Source: Pieris napi (taxonomy: Eukaryota; Arthropoda; Insecta; Lepidoptera; Pieridae). From it: a stretch of 64,000 bases of DNA. The notes below the pieces were generated by a model. That model saw nothing but the letters and a program-made list of their open reading frames with translations. It searched no databases and was not told where the DNA came from. The stretch spans positions 8,194,501-8,258,500 of the forward strand of contig NC_062259.1 of assembly GCF_905475465.1 (NCBI RefSeq). The letters are read 5' to 3'. A program made the translations under genes and the position numbers. Shown here piece by piece: positions 26,909 through 39,109 of the stretch. Positions within the stretch are counted from its first letter, which is position 1. Each line of letters begins with the position of its first letter.

Positions 26909-27172
26909 ATGGCGCTACAAACTTTTAGGGTGGGCCTCAGAATTATATGTTTGTTCCCTGATCATTTCTAATTGGCAAGTAGGTGATCAACCTTCTGTGC
27001 CTGACACGTCGACATTTTGGATCTAAGGCCGGGGTCCTTACGATGTTTTTCTTTGCCGTATGCGAGTGTTAAATGCGTACATAGAAAATCTATTGGAGAG
27101 CAGCATAGCCAGATCGAAGCTACGATCCCGCGGATTAGAGCAGCACGTTAAACCTACTAGGCCAACACTGCC
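26909..27172 (-). mobile_element. tRNA-derived SINE, copy 3
   Basis: Inverted relative to copies 1 and 2. On the plus strand it begins ATGGCGCTAC, contains GGCAAGTAGGTGATCA and TTAAATGCGTACATAG, and ends TAGGCCAACACTGCCC, the complement of the family head. The B-box region (TACGATCCC) is degraded. The A-box side is still recognisable through TAGGCCA. Confidence 0.8.
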
Positions 27173-27439
27173 CACACATTATAAACTAAAAAAACTATAA
27201 ATATTTTTTAATGCGAACGAAGGTACCATTAATACTCATAAAGAAATAACAGCATTTAGTCCTTATAAGCGTGATCCTAATAGTAGGTACAGCTAAGTAT
27301 GAGCGTTTGTGTCCAAGAAAACAAAATTGTGTATGAAAAGAAACAACTTCTGGTAGTTGCGCTCCATATATTACATACTTGTAACAAACATTTATTGGTA
27401 CGTCTTAACTATACGATTTTACTTATTACTTTAGGCGCT

Positions 27440-27716
27440 GGTTACTTAAGACGGTAAGAGGTTTATTTTTTTAATGTCCCTTTCATTGTCAACATATGTT
27501 TTAATTGCTTTATTTTGTTACTTTTTACGGTCTAATTTTATATTTTTGTGGATTTACACTTGCACCTTATCTAATTTAATTGTTTTTATTTTTCTCCTGA
27601 CAGTGGTTGCCTAGTCGATCGAAAGCGAAAAAGCCGCCCGTTGCCTTCCATTTCATTTAATTATTTGAATTGTACTGTATTTGTGACGCAACGAAGTGTG
27701 AATAAATAAATATTAT
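27440..27716 (+). mobile_element. Dispersed LINE-type 3' tail, family B, copy 2
   Basis: The core GTGGTTGCCTAGTCGATCG begins at 27603. It is followed by AAAGCCGCCCGTTGCC, then TTGTACTGTATTTGTGACGC and the AATAAATAAATATTATA end at about 27701-27716. The upstream T-rich stretch resembles that of the copy at 46.4 kb. The 5' boundary is uncertain. Confidence 0.65.
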
Positions 27717-30580
27717 ACAAGAACTGAGTCAAAAATCATTTATAAAATAAAATTACTAATGCTCACGATACCTGCTCTGTTAGAATATACTAAAATGAAA
27801 TTGTAATTTGGGAGGCAATGCTACTTTTGGTTTAAGAGACCTGTCATATCAATAACCGTCATTAGTGTTCTGTCAAAAAGGCCAAACGCACGCGTTCAAA
27901 TTTCAAATGCATAATTCCGCCTACAATATCGTATCCTATCTTTGCATTAAAGCGTATATAAGCCTCTGCTCGGGCATATAACGGTATAATCTAAATACTT
28001 GATATTAGCTACTAATTTCAGCATAGATTTTGACGTACTAGCTTGACAACGCGTAATCAAATTTCGATGTAAGCTTGCTCGAACGTGTACTGAATTTCAC
28101 GAATAACGTATAGGTATCTATTTAGAGTACACTGCGCCAATTAAGAATCTGTTGGACCTCAACTTTCCACTAAATGACATAATAGGATACATATAAACTG
28201 CATTAAACGTAGACTGATATTAAAATAGCTGTTGAGCTATTATCGTATGTCTACGCTTTAAAAAAAATTTGCTGTTTGCACTTTATATCTTTTTTTTGGA
28301 CAGAAATATAGGTGTGTATAAGTGTGCGATTAACTGAGTCGCTACTCGCTAGTGAAACAATGATTTTCCATTGTTAGGACGTAAAAATATATTTACATTG
28401 TGGTAACAAAGAAATAAAAATAAGGTAAAATATATTATCAATGGAAGAGTAAGCTAAGGAAGTTGGACTTAATTTTTAACTCATGATTTGTTTTCAATAT
28501 CATAGATACAAGTACGTACGTAGAAACAAAAGAGTAAATGAAAACTCGGACCAGACTCGCAAAAGTAGAAACTCAACAGCTTTAGTGACGTTAATTTTAT
28601 TTTAATTGGCTCTGGGAATTTTTCAAACAATTAAATTAAAACTTTGGAAACCTTTGAACCACTTTTATTAAAATATATAAATTTATTTAATGAAATTATA
28701 TTACATATTTGAATTAAACATAAATGAATTATAGTTCTTGGAAAAGTACTGAATATCATGCGGATCACCTTCGATAATTTTTGTTCCATCAAATAATAAT
28801 TTGAATAAATAAACACGATCAGTCTCTAAATTATTCCTCTAAGAATATGTAAATACATCTACAAGCAAACCATCAACGCTTAGCAAAAAATAATTCTTTA
28901 AGAACAGTATTGTATCATTGTAAAATGGTAATTTTATTAAATGTAATAATAATTAGGTATGTTTATAAATAATGTAGTTGTGAAGGTTGTGATATTTATG
29001 AGCATAAAGTACAATTAGCTTTAATAATATTATAATTATTGTAGTCATATCTACAATGTAATACGACTATTAAACTTAATGAGACAACAAAATTATAATA
29101 TATTGCTAGGCGTGACGCCTGGTTTAGCTTTGTTAAAAGCTTTAATGTCACGGAGTGAAAACTTCGTTTAACACTTTCATTCATATATATCTATAATTAA
29201 AACCGAATATTGTCGCAATAATTTCGGAGAGTCTTTCAACAAGTCAACAGCCTCTTGAAAAACGGGAAAAGATTCAATACAGACGCTATATTTAATATCT
29301 TTTAAATATTTTTATTTGTGTATTACTGTGTATATTGCAAAGTATAGAAAAAAAAACTTTACTACGCAAAAGCGTATGTCATTAATGAATGCTAACTGTC
29401 TTTAAAATCATAGGAAAACGAAACAAAGGTATTCAATTTTATTTAAAAAAAAAAATGTAACGTTCCTTGACTATTATAAGAGTTGATTTCAGATTATTGG
29501 TATAAGATGCTAAAATACAATAACAAATGTGTTATATTCCATATAGTAATGTACAGACAAACATTACATAACTATAAATAACAATTGCTTACATAAAATG
29601 TAACATATTCGTTTATAATATAAATAATTATACATAATTATAAACTGCGCCTTGTTGTATGGAAACTATACTAAATTGTTGTAATAATCTCAACATTACA
29701 AGTTTTTTATATTATTGATTTATTATACATATTCATTATATAAGTATAACTCAACGCGTGATTCACCCAGATTTCGCACCGGAACAGTTCGTCCATGCAC
29801 TTGCACTTAACAAAAGCATATAAAACAAAAAGTAAAGTATATAAAGCTATACGTATTAAATTACAAAAAGTAAATTAGATTAAGTCCCAAAACGTACAAT
29901 ATGTATGGAAAACCTAAATTTCCTATACTAACATAAGTAGTTACTGCCCTTCTAAGTTATCTTTAATAGATGAATAAAAATTTTTTAGTCTGGTAATGTT
30001 TTTCAAGACAGATTTTAAATACGAAATATAAATAAATTATAATCTTCAATCTGTTTATATTTATACTTTTATGATAAATTTCTAGCTAATTCGAAAAGGT
30101 AACAAAATCGCGAGAATAATGTATACCCCTCAAAAATAATTGACTTTTAATTGAATTTAAATTTTGAAATTAAAAACACATCAACAACAACAAATCATGT
30201 ACCATTTCAAATAGAAAATAAAACCCGTACTATAAATGGTGAACTTCAGAACTAAAATTCTTTTTATGGAAAATCAGCCAACTAATGCATGCATGCATTG
30301 TTACATAGAGTGTCCTGCAATACAATTAGCTGAGCTTTTTATATTCAAAGGTTCTATTAGCCTTGCACTGAGGTCAGTACTAGCCTATTGAACTCGGCTT
30401 TGCGTGAATCGAAATCGAGTTCTATGTGATATGTAATCGATTAGTGAGTCGCCAGTTGAAATGTACCTATATCGTGGGGAATTACTGAGTAGCTAAGTCG
30501 AAATAGAGAAATGGCTTTATAAATGCCCACAACGATTCGATTTCCGCTAATATTGCATGCAAATACAAGGGGTCTAGGTT
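27717..30580. other. Unassigned, very A+T-rich DNA
   Basis: No gene is visible. The stretch contains only short palindromes such as AGGCG-TGA-CGCCT at about 29109. Confidence 0.4.
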
Positions 30581-30778
30581 ATGTTTGTCCAATTCGGTGT
30601 CGAGACCCTTGGTCCGTGGGGTCCTAGCGTTATACGGATTTTTAAGCAAATAGCAAAAAGGTTAGTCGACATCACAGGAGACCGAAGAGCTGGCAGCTAC
30701 TTTACAAAAATAATTAGTCTAGTTATTAAAAGGGGGAGGATTCCGAAGATACTGGCACATCTTAGGAACCTTGCCTAA
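30581..30778 (+). pseudogene. LINE reverse-transcriptase C-terminal remnant
   Basis: A 65-codon frame contains GVETLGPWG, then RLVDITGDRRAGSY, ISLVIKRG and a closing TAA. I recognise this order as the C-terminal tail of animal non-LTR (LINE-type) retrotransposon polyproteins. Only the tail survives. A stop lies immediately upstream in frame, and none of the reverse-transcriptase catalytic blocks is visible, so the copy is 5'-truncated and dead. It abuts a candidate MITE downstream. Family-level assignment is not possible by eye. Confidence 0.65.
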
Positions 30779-30814
30779 AGGGACTCCTTTTAATAATATA
30801 TTTTAGTTATTGAA

Positions 30815-31100
30815 GTTATTCCTTTGGCGCGTTAGGGAAAAATGATGAGAAATTTTTACGGCGCACACATCGTCACAAAAAACCGACACCCTGAAGTTAG
30901 CTACAGTCAACATTTTTATTTTGTGATATTAAAATAAACTTTATTTAATTACATAATGCGTTATAATAAATTTTTCAATGTATTAAATACCTTTTTTCTA
31001 TTGTTAGTTACGTTTTTTTCTACAAACGTAGAATACAATTTTTGAAAAGATTTTTATCTTGTTACGCCAAAGAAGTATGACTAACGCGTGTACATAAGCA
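30815..31100. mobile_element. Candidate MITE with short inverted ends
   Basis: The left end carries TTCCTTTGGCGCGTTA. The right end carries TGTTACGCCAAAGAAG, whose complement shares CTTTGGCG and near-matching flanks with the left end. Internal blocks such as TTTTTACGGCGCACACATCG look like repeat sequence to me. Coding capacity is absent. The weak inverted match makes the call tentative. Confidence 0.35.
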
Positions 31101-34050
31101 CGAACACGTTTTTTTAATACTATATTTTTTAAGGTTCATTGTTATGCATTGTTTACATCATATTTCTTATACATATGTCATTAATCATTACAAGTAAAAT
31201 GTCCACAAACATGAATCGAACTAATTTTCAAATAACTATTCTTGTGATTGTTTTACCACTTATCCCGCAAACATTTTTAACATTTAACACGGGTTAGTAT
31301 AGAAAATTTATGCGACGACTGTCAGTCCGATTTCATTACTTGTTTGTATCCACTATCGAAGGAAAATGTAGGAAATAGGAACACGTGCTGGCGCTGCGCT
31401 TGCGTGAACAAATCAAGTTTACTGCGGTGCATCCCTTGATAATTTGTTCTAATTGAAATTCGAGTCATTGACATGGTCAACCGACTTAATCCAATATTCT
31501 GGAGGATGCTTTGTAGCGACAAAGCATATAGGCATATGCCAATTAATCATTATGGCTAAGGACAAAATTGCACTACACTGTGTTGTATAAGGAACTTGAG
31601 GAGAAGACTAACCACCGGTGGAAGTACACTCAAGTCGAGAGCCAGTAATTTATAGTAGTATTGTCATGAGTAACTCATACATAACGGCTACCGGAAAACA
31701 AAGGAGCATAATGGTTTAAATTTAATCAACTATACGAATCAAATTATTCAATTTCGTCGATACTGGAGAGCAATATAAGATCATTAAATTGTTGAAGAAG
31801 GATGGTGAACAGTTCCTTCAACCTAAAGGGAGAGTCTTACCACTGCCTGGACTGAAGTTCCCAGTGGCTAAGGTCGAGAAAGCGCGTTTCAGGGTATGAC
31901 GACATCGAAGTGATTGTAGCCGTAGAATGTAGGTGTTGCTACAACATATTCGTAATATATAACAAAGAACTGTCCTCCTAAACAGATGAAAGTATCTCAA
32001 TGTTTTAATTACATTTATCGTCTGTGCACAAATCTAAAAAGTGCCGGTGTGCAACCTCATCGCACGCCGCGTGAACGCATTATACCATTCAGACGTGCGG
32101 CCGTGTAAAAACCGTTTAATTGGCTCAGTACGGATCATCGCAATCACCGCTGACGCTCGACACCGTAGTGCTGTGACGATGACTCACGATGACATTGATG
32201 ACATTTTACATAATATTTTTAAGCCCATCCCGACCGGGATTGAGTATAATGAACGTGTCAATCATATATATTCCAACATTGGCGTTACCGCTCTATTTAT
32301 ACGCGTTTTATATCGATGGGACGTGAAGCTATAATGGTAAAGTGGGCTGATTGAGAGGTTACACAATCATTTGCAATATCTTCAGTGTGTAGTGAAATGA
32401 AAAATAAATGACATCGAAATGAACTTACTTGACCGTTCCACGACATCGTATAGAATATTTATTTATTCAAAAAGAGAACAACATGCACTACATATTCTTA
32501 TATAACCAGAAAAAATTGTATTAAATATAAAGATTCAACTAAACTTTATTTAAATTTAGGTACGCACTGTACTTTACATGCATAAGAAATACGAATGCAC
32601 TGCAATATTTCTGTGATAATACTTTTTATATTCGACAAACAACAGGTGTTTGATCACATCACTGGTCGAGTTCAGGCGGGACACGTAAAAATAGTGTAGC
32701 ATTTGGCAACCTGTTAGTGCGCGCCGATGACGGGCCGGGCCGCGGTCGCAAGTTTAACGGACAAACTTTATTCCTACCTCACGCTGAATTGTTAACACCG
32801 ATCCTTGCGCGCCCCGTCATAGGGTGACCCGCGCCACTATTACCCTTATTTTACACAACTAAGCCGCTATTGTGTACTTTGTATGTGTATCATCGAAGTC
32901 GATGGTATCATTCGTAACAATTCAATAAGCAAAACCTATAATCAACTACATGACGTTATGCCAATAGACTATTGGTGGTCTTCACGGTGCAGCAAAGAGC
33001 AGTTAGTTTCCACATTCAAAGACCTTTGATTGTCTCTTACGTTCGTATAGATTATTTTGGAACGCCAAAGGTCCCTATAAACCCCACAATTAGTACGCAC
33101 AATACCCAAACCATTACATATTCTGAATACAGACCGGAGCGGCACCTCTGCTCGTAGTCAATCAAAATTTAGTTAGGCAATTGGAATTTCATTAAGTCGG
33201 AAATCATGTTGGATTGACACTAGATGTCATACGCGGACGTAGCCTCTCCAGTCCAAAGGAGACCTGTTACATAATGAAAACTTGATATCGATTTGGAGCA
33301 GGATGAGGCCATCGCTAATCTTAATTACATACAATTTTATATCGATCAAACTTTACAAAGTTTCAAGGGCTCAAGTATTACCCACCGTATTGTAACATTT
33401 CTACGTATTATAATTACAAGTGAACCGTTCGAACTGAAAGTCAATTCGAAAACATTCATTACTAGCACGCGAAGCCAATACAGAAGGGTACCCAGCGTCG
33501 GTCGTACTATGTAATTCCGTGAACGCGGCCGTAATCCCAAAAAAATAATCGATCGAGCGTCCTACTGCATTAGCTGAACCTGCATGAGGGATTCATCGAA
33601 CAAATTTTGATTATGCATATTTTTAATTCCTTCTTTGAACCCCAAGCTTGTAGCGACTATCCCTGTTTTAAATCAATATTGGGGGCTGTTCTGTTTTTCT
33701 CTTTGCGCTATGGGGCGAACGTTTTGGGTTTGCCTTAGTATGTATGACTCTAATGGATGCCACGTTATGCAATTCGCTCGTTGCCCTCAACATCGTCATT
33801 TTACCCTCATTTTTTAGCTCGTGCAGGGTGTCTGGATTACGGCGAGTACTAACTACATTTTATAATCGGCTCTCAGGACGACTCTTTGACAATAATGTCC
33901 GAAACCTTTGAAAGCCTTTGCGTCCAAAATTCACGCTTATTCAGAAATCTATATTTTCAGTCACAATGTAAAGCATAGTGCTTTAATAAAGTAAAATTAA
34001 TTATTGCCATAGACAAAGAACAATACAAAATCCAATTATAATATGCATAA
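31101..34050. other. Unassigned DNA with a GC-rich island at about 32690-32860
   Basis: The island is GC/CpG-rich and sharply bounded, the most striking in this half of the window. It has no recognisable coding content. Open frames at 32041-32334, 33293-33514 and 33635-33817 have no domain that I recognise. Their CpG content is higher than the flanks, so old transposon sequence or regulatory DNA is possible. Confidence 0.3.
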
Positions 34051-34400
34051 TATATGTAGGAGGAATGGCGCTGGTATCAGCTGCAATTGTAATTATAATT
34101 TAATAACGTCAAAGTCAAATTAGTTCAAAACCGTTTTATTGTTTATTTGATTTGCCAATATTAATAGATCTACGAATTAACAGACTTTTTGATAGTCTGT
34201 AGTAATAATAACTTCAGTCATTATTATGAATGTCGGAGCAATGGCGTTAGTGTCAGTCTTCAAAACCGTTAATTAGGATGGTTTATTTAATTTGTCAATG
34301 TTGCTAGATTTAAAAATTAAACACTAGACAATAGTCGATAATAATAGTGACTCCATAGTCATTATTGCTATTATTATTATTAAAAGTAATTAATCATAAC
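34051..34400 (+). repeat. Diverged tandem duplication, period about 177 bp
   Basis: The segment from about 34056 and the segment from about 34232 share, in order: ATGTAGGAGGAATGGCG versus ATGTCGGAGCAATGGCG; TTCAAAACCGTT; GTTTATTTGATTTGCCAAT versus GTTTATTTAATTTGTCAAT; and a terminal AGTCATTATTA block after a run of TAATAATA. The copies are clearly diverged. The unit does not look coding. It ends about 110 bases upstream of the promoter-like array. Confidence 0.6.
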
Positions 34401-34508
34401 TTTAATCATTTGAAACATAATGACAATAAATATTAAAGTAATCTTTGACACTCGTTTCTATGACTGCACTTTGACTCTGCAGTCGATTTGGGTTCGCTCG
34501 TGGCAGAA

Positions 34509-34533
34509 GTTCACGAAATATCACGAAACTTGC
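34509..34533 (+). promoter_or_regulatory. Heat-shock element (HSE)
   Basis: Five alternating pentamer units are in strict 5-base phase. TTC (34510), GAA (34515) and GAA (34525) are perfect. ATC (34520) and TTG (34530) each carry one change. This fits the HSF-binding consensus of inverted nGAAn units, for which three or more units are functional in insects. It lies about 75 bases upstream of a TATA/initiator pair. Confidence 0.5.
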
Positions 34534-34553
34534 TCATCACAAATTGGGGTTGC

Positions 34554-34600
34554 TATAAATACAGGAACTGGTTGATGGGGCCGTCAGTTCGATTCAGCTG
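34554..34600 (+). promoter_or_regulatory. Core promoter: TATA box plus arthropod initiator
   Basis: TATAAATA starts at 34554, and TCAGTT (34584-34589) matches the arthropod initiator TCAKTY. The putative +1 A at 34586 is 32 bases from the TATA start, which is the canonical distance. Downstream, a six-codon upstream frame (ATG at 34638) precedes a 61-codon frame from 34672. Neither has a recognisable domain, so the product may be a non-coding RNA or begin with a non-coding exon. A transposon-borne promoter is the main alternative. Confidence 0.45.
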
Positions 34601-34671
34601 TCGAACCAAGCAGAAGTCTTTAAAAAGCAGAACTGTAATGTCAAAATTAAACGGCTGATTCTATCTAATTT

Positions 34672-34696
34672 ATGACGTCAGTATTCCTGACGTCAT
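34672..34696. promoter_or_regulatory. Paired CRE sites in a perfect hairpin
   Basis: Two full cAMP-response elements TGACGTCA (34673-34680 and 34688-34695) sit inside an inverted repeat, ATGACGTCAG / CTGACGTCAT, with the loop TATTC. CRE palindromes bind CREB/ATF-type bZIP proteins. They lie about 87 bases downstream of the putative transcription start. Pyrimidine-rich CTCTGTCTCTCTC follows at about 34795. Confidence 0.5.
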
Positions 34697-35062
34697 TATC
34701 TTCAACAATTCTTCTGCAGGTCTTGTTTTTGTTAAAATTCAGGTCGTTCTTTCGAGACATTGTTCAGGTTATCGTTTGTTGCTTTGTCAACAATCTGTCT
34801 CTGTCTCTCTCCTCTCGTCCGTCCTTCCTGTCGCTACAATATTCCTATCGTTCATAGTCAGTTCTACCTTCGGTCTACCTTCCTTCTTTGCTCTTTCTTA
34901 CTACTCACTCCGTCACATATGTTATACGATGTATTGGAAAAAGCTTTTCCTGACACTAATTTAGAAGTTAAGACAATGACGATTTTTATGGTGTTAAATA
35001 TTATACTGTATTCTACAAAGTTAGTATTGAAATTAAATGGATGGTTTCAAAAGGAATCTTAA

Positions 35063-36240
35063 AGACAAAGTCAATAAAGCCCACGATGGGGGCATGGGAC
35101 TTACAAATGACATTCACGAATTATGCTTTGTTGGCAAGTAGGCGATCGCAGCCTTATCATTATCATTGTTTCGCCGTAATTCGACTCTGGTCGACCTTTA
35201 ATCACTTGGTAACGTTTATTCCTTCATTTATATAAAGTTATAAACAGTTGTGAATCAATATAAACTGTAATAGCAAGTTCCGCACCAACATGTGCCAGAG
35301 TCAAGAATCAACTAAGTACCGTCAATGGAAACATCCTCTATCCGGTCACGAACGTGTTGATGGACTCCTCCCATCATAATAAATCAAGGTCCTCATCTAG
35401 GACATATATACTAAAATTCTAAATTTAAATATATAGCGATTTCGCTGTTACCGGATGTAGGCTTGCAAAGACCGCATCGACCGTTTCACAATAAACGAAT
35501 ATAGAAAAGTCTTCTAAGTCTCTAAGCCGTCTTTCAATCGGCCTTTTACAAAAGAACCTACTAGGTCCTTTTATATTTTAGACTATAACAACGGGCACTT
35601 CTATAACTTAAAAGCCAGATAGATCTGAAATTAGTTTTCTTTCATACAGACTTTATCTATGTATTTTTTTATAACCTAACCTAACCGGGTAATAACCCGA
35701 CCGCCTTAACCCCATACAATATATCTAATAATGACAAGAAACTACGGTTTTGCTTACTTTAATTATTAAACGACAGTGGCGAGTAGTAGATCCTTTGCAA
35801 CAAGTTGGAAATAATTGGCGCATAAATGCTTCAGATATTTCCCTATTCAAGGATTTATTTTGCAATATAAATTATGCGGTATTAATAAATCATCAATATC
35901 GGGACTTCCCACGTCCATGCCTAAGGTAAACTTGCGGGCTATTAGGGGCAATTTTACAAACATGTGTGCGACTTCAATGTCTGTTATAAATCAGTGCCGT
36001 AATGTAAATAATACCACAGCCTTCACAAGAAGGTTCGCAATACCAAGTACGATTTTAGACTAGCAGTTTTATAAGTTAATTAATAATAGTTATAAGTTTG
36101 TTTTAGCTTATAAACAAAATTATTCTGTATATTGATGAAAACAGTTAAGGTTAACGTTAAGTTAAATGTCATTGCGAACACGGTAATTGCGACAAATCTG
36201 CCCTTAATTTCGGTTACTTTGGCCTTTTCTACTCGAATTA
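35063..36240. other. Unassigned DNA downstream of the promoter-like array
   Basis: GGCAAGTAGGCGATCG at about 35132-35147 resembles one block of the SINE family on the minus strand, but the rest of the SINE is missing. CCTAACCTAACC at about 35675 is only a two-unit telomere-like motif. No exon is recognisable. Confidence 0.3.
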
Positions 36241-36253
36241 AAATACGGTATTG

Positions 36254-36267
36254 GTTGCCATGGCAAC
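36254..36267. promoter_or_regulatory. RFX X-box, perfect palindrome
   Basis: GTTGCCATGGCAAC is the textbook symmetric binding site of RFX transcription factors, which regulate ciliary and sensory-neuron genes in insects. No ciliary gene is visible nearby, so any target is unknown. Confidence 0.5.
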
Positions 36268-36978
36268 AATATGTATGAATATAACATCGTAACCACAGTA
36301 ATTATTTTAATTTATGTTTAAGACCAATCATAAGAATCATATCAGATCTGGGATGCCAATTTCGTCCTTGACCTAACCCTATTCTATATTTCAATAAATA
36401 TTTATAAAAACAAATTAATAAGTGTTTATTTTAGCCAAATATTAAAACCAAATAATTAGTTACAGCTGCAAGAGATACGGCAGAGAGCGTATTAAATGTA
36501 GATTAAAATACTCGATTAGTCTGAATATTATTGATAATAACAGTAATGATAAGAAATTATTGATAACTGGTTGGAAGAGATATACGCCTTTTAAAAGGTT
36601 TTAAATACTTATAAGTTTCAAAATATTCCCATCATGCGACGACAATTTAAACGGATATTATTTTCTTACTTAATGGCTTATGCAAAACAAAACACATTAA
36701 ATGTAGAGCTTTATTTCGATGCACTTATAAACTAGGTTACATACAAAGAAATAAATAAAATTTACTATAAAAGGAAATGGTTAGTTGCCAAAATTTCCAC
36801 AACACATCCCAATATAACATCAAAGGATTAGGTCGACATAAATGTTGAAATATCGCATTGTTAAATTATTGCAAGCTTTTTAAATGTTTTCCTTATGAAA
36901 TATCATAAAAAGTGATTAAATATAAAATATATGACCTAGTTTATTCGCTCCTTCACTCACATATGCACCCACACGAGT

Positions 36979-37033
36979 GTGAGTGACGCGTAACATGAGT
37001 GAGCACTCATGCACGCATTTACGCGTCACTCAC
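36979..37033. repeat. Strong hairpin / cruciform-prone inverted repeat
   Basis: GTGAGTGACGCGTAA (36979-36993) pairs perfectly with 37019-37033. Directly inside, CATGAGTG (36994-37001) pairs with CACTCATG (37004-37011) across a two-base loop. A seven-base bulge (37012-37018) lies on one side only. The structure has 23 base pairs and GC-rich content in A+T-rich flanks. Confidence 0.7.
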
Positions 37034-38320
37034 GTCGCATAATGATTTTTATTTAAAAAATGGGAGATGTAAACACTCTTAAAACATCAAATTGTAATTT
37101 TAAAAAAATTGATATGGAATTAACTATTAAGTTTGTTATGGAAGTACACGGGTATTTTTTACTTAAAAGGGTTGCCAAATCTCACACATTATAATGCATA
37201 GTTATAACAAAATATTAATATAACAAAGCTTTACATACCTAATTAAAATAAAGCTCTTATATATTTCCAACGAACAAATATACAATAATAACAAAATTCT
37301 TAACCTACGTAGTAATAATAATTATTAATTAATAAATTGAAAATTAAAACTGTAATCCCTGTCGCAGTACTGCCTTTAAAGCTGGCAGCACTTCCTCGCT
37401 GTATTGCGATACTTTTTTGTTATAATAACACATTTTTGTATAATTCAGTATTAAAATTTACAATTTCCTTATTCTGTCTTTTCTATATATATTATTATAA
37501 TTTGCTGAAAGTATCCCTACTTATTACTAATAAACACTAGGTTTCTACTAGCGCATATATTTATTAGACCGAATTGAATATAACTATTAATTTCCTACAA
37601 CCAATAACAATACAACACAATAATTTAATACTGTTATATCCTCAGTGACAGTTTTTTACCCAAACCCTTTCATTATGGAACGGACACATCCAACATGATG
37701 ACCGATTATTAAATAAAAAATTCAATGACAAATAGAACCTATCGCAAAATAACACAAATGTCATCACCGGAGTATAGACGATTTCATGGATATTACTGAG
37801 GTTTAATGACAGAGAGCTTTTAAAAATTATACGATTAGTACAAAATCGATATTGAATTGTTATGATGGCGTGCTTGTTGTAAGATAATTTATTAACAACG
37901 TCAATTTAAGTAATGCGATTTCAAATTGACATTTACTGCAATTTTCTCATGAAAAAAGTTGGATAATGCTATAGGTTTGTGAGCGTTTATTTTCCATGTA
38001 CAATAATAACAGCATAATCAATACGTAAAAATTAACCCCAAAATTGTCAGATGTGAGTTGCAGATCGGTGAAGCTGAACGCGTGCGCAGTTGCACAAAAC
38101 ACGCACACTGCGCACCTCCATACCCCAAGAGACCCTAAAAGTTTATAATCCACACCCTATTGTTCATTCACACCCATTATTATAATTCTGTACGCGATAA
38201 AAACAAGCGATGCAGATGCGCCCAATCTACACTATAAGCATAAAAGATGTTGTTTATTTTGAATTTAGAAGAATATATTTTACGTATAATCATTAATTTC
38301 AATGAATAAAATTATTTCTA
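37034..38320. other. Unassigned A+T-rich DNA
   Basis: No gene or repeat is recognised. TAATTAG|GTATGT at about 37233-37245 on the minus strand is a weak acceptor-donor fusion with a poor pyrimidine tract. Confidence 0.35.
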
Positions 38321-38405
38321 AAGCTTAGGTTACCTAGAAAAGCGGTGCCATTAACTAACGGCCGTCATTTTACGGTTATTAAGCTTAGGTTTCCTAGAAA
38401 AGCGG
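38321..38405 (+). repeat. Pair of 25-bp direct repeats 60 bp apart
   Basis: AAGCTTAGGTTACCTAGAAA... (38321-38345) and AAGCTTAGGTTTCCTAGAAA... (38381-38405) differ at one position in 25. The intervening 35 bases are unrelated. The origin is unknown; replication slippage or a transposon footprint is possible. Confidence 0.7.
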
Positions 38406-39109
38406 AGCTTAAGCAAATTCTGCTAGGTTCGATGACGCTAAAATTGCTTACTGAAGACTATTTGTTTTTAATAGAAAATCCAAAAATTTCAATTTCAACT
38501 TCACAATGTCCTATACAGAAATTAATTAATTGTATCTTTTCTATAAACCAAAGTCGTCGGCTTAACTTAATAAGTTGGCCAACACAAATATCGCATTTGT
38601 ATAATTTTCCGAGCTGTATTAAATATTAAGGCATTCTTTACTGCGCTCTGCAATTTGATACCATTATAAACATTAATTAACAACTAAGTTCATATCACAA
38701 AGCTTCCAACTGATATTAATATACATTAGTTATTTAAACGAAGCTGGTAGCAAACTATACTCAATTTGTGCGGGCACAGGCTATAAATATTACTAGTTAT
38801 CCCCATTTAATATAACTTTTATATACCCTGGCCTAAGGAGACAAATAGTATCGGAGTTATGTCTCAGCTAATTTTGTAATAAATACATTGATAATTATCT
38901 AAGCAATATAAAAAACAAGTTAAAGGATTATTTTTATAAGCATTTGTTGCGCTGCTAACACGATTGCTATTGCTACACAACACAAACCACGGTGGTTTTC
39001 AAACGTCATGTAAAATAAATATATAAAAAAACAGAACCGTACGTTAACAGTCCTTTATTTTTATGCAAACATCTTACATTAATTTCTTTAGACGATTATT
39101 TTTCAACTA

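Noticed and set aside
35132..35150. Fifth SINE copy
   Set aside because: Only one 16-base block resembles the family; the head, B box and end are missing.
35673..35686. CCTAACCTAACC as an internal telomeric repeat
   Set aside because: Only about two units of the insect TTAGG repeat are present, within chance.
37233..37250. TAG|GTATGT as a third recursive splice site
   Set aside because: The pyrimidine tract is weak, the donor is non-optimal, and no second donor follows at 40-45 nt.
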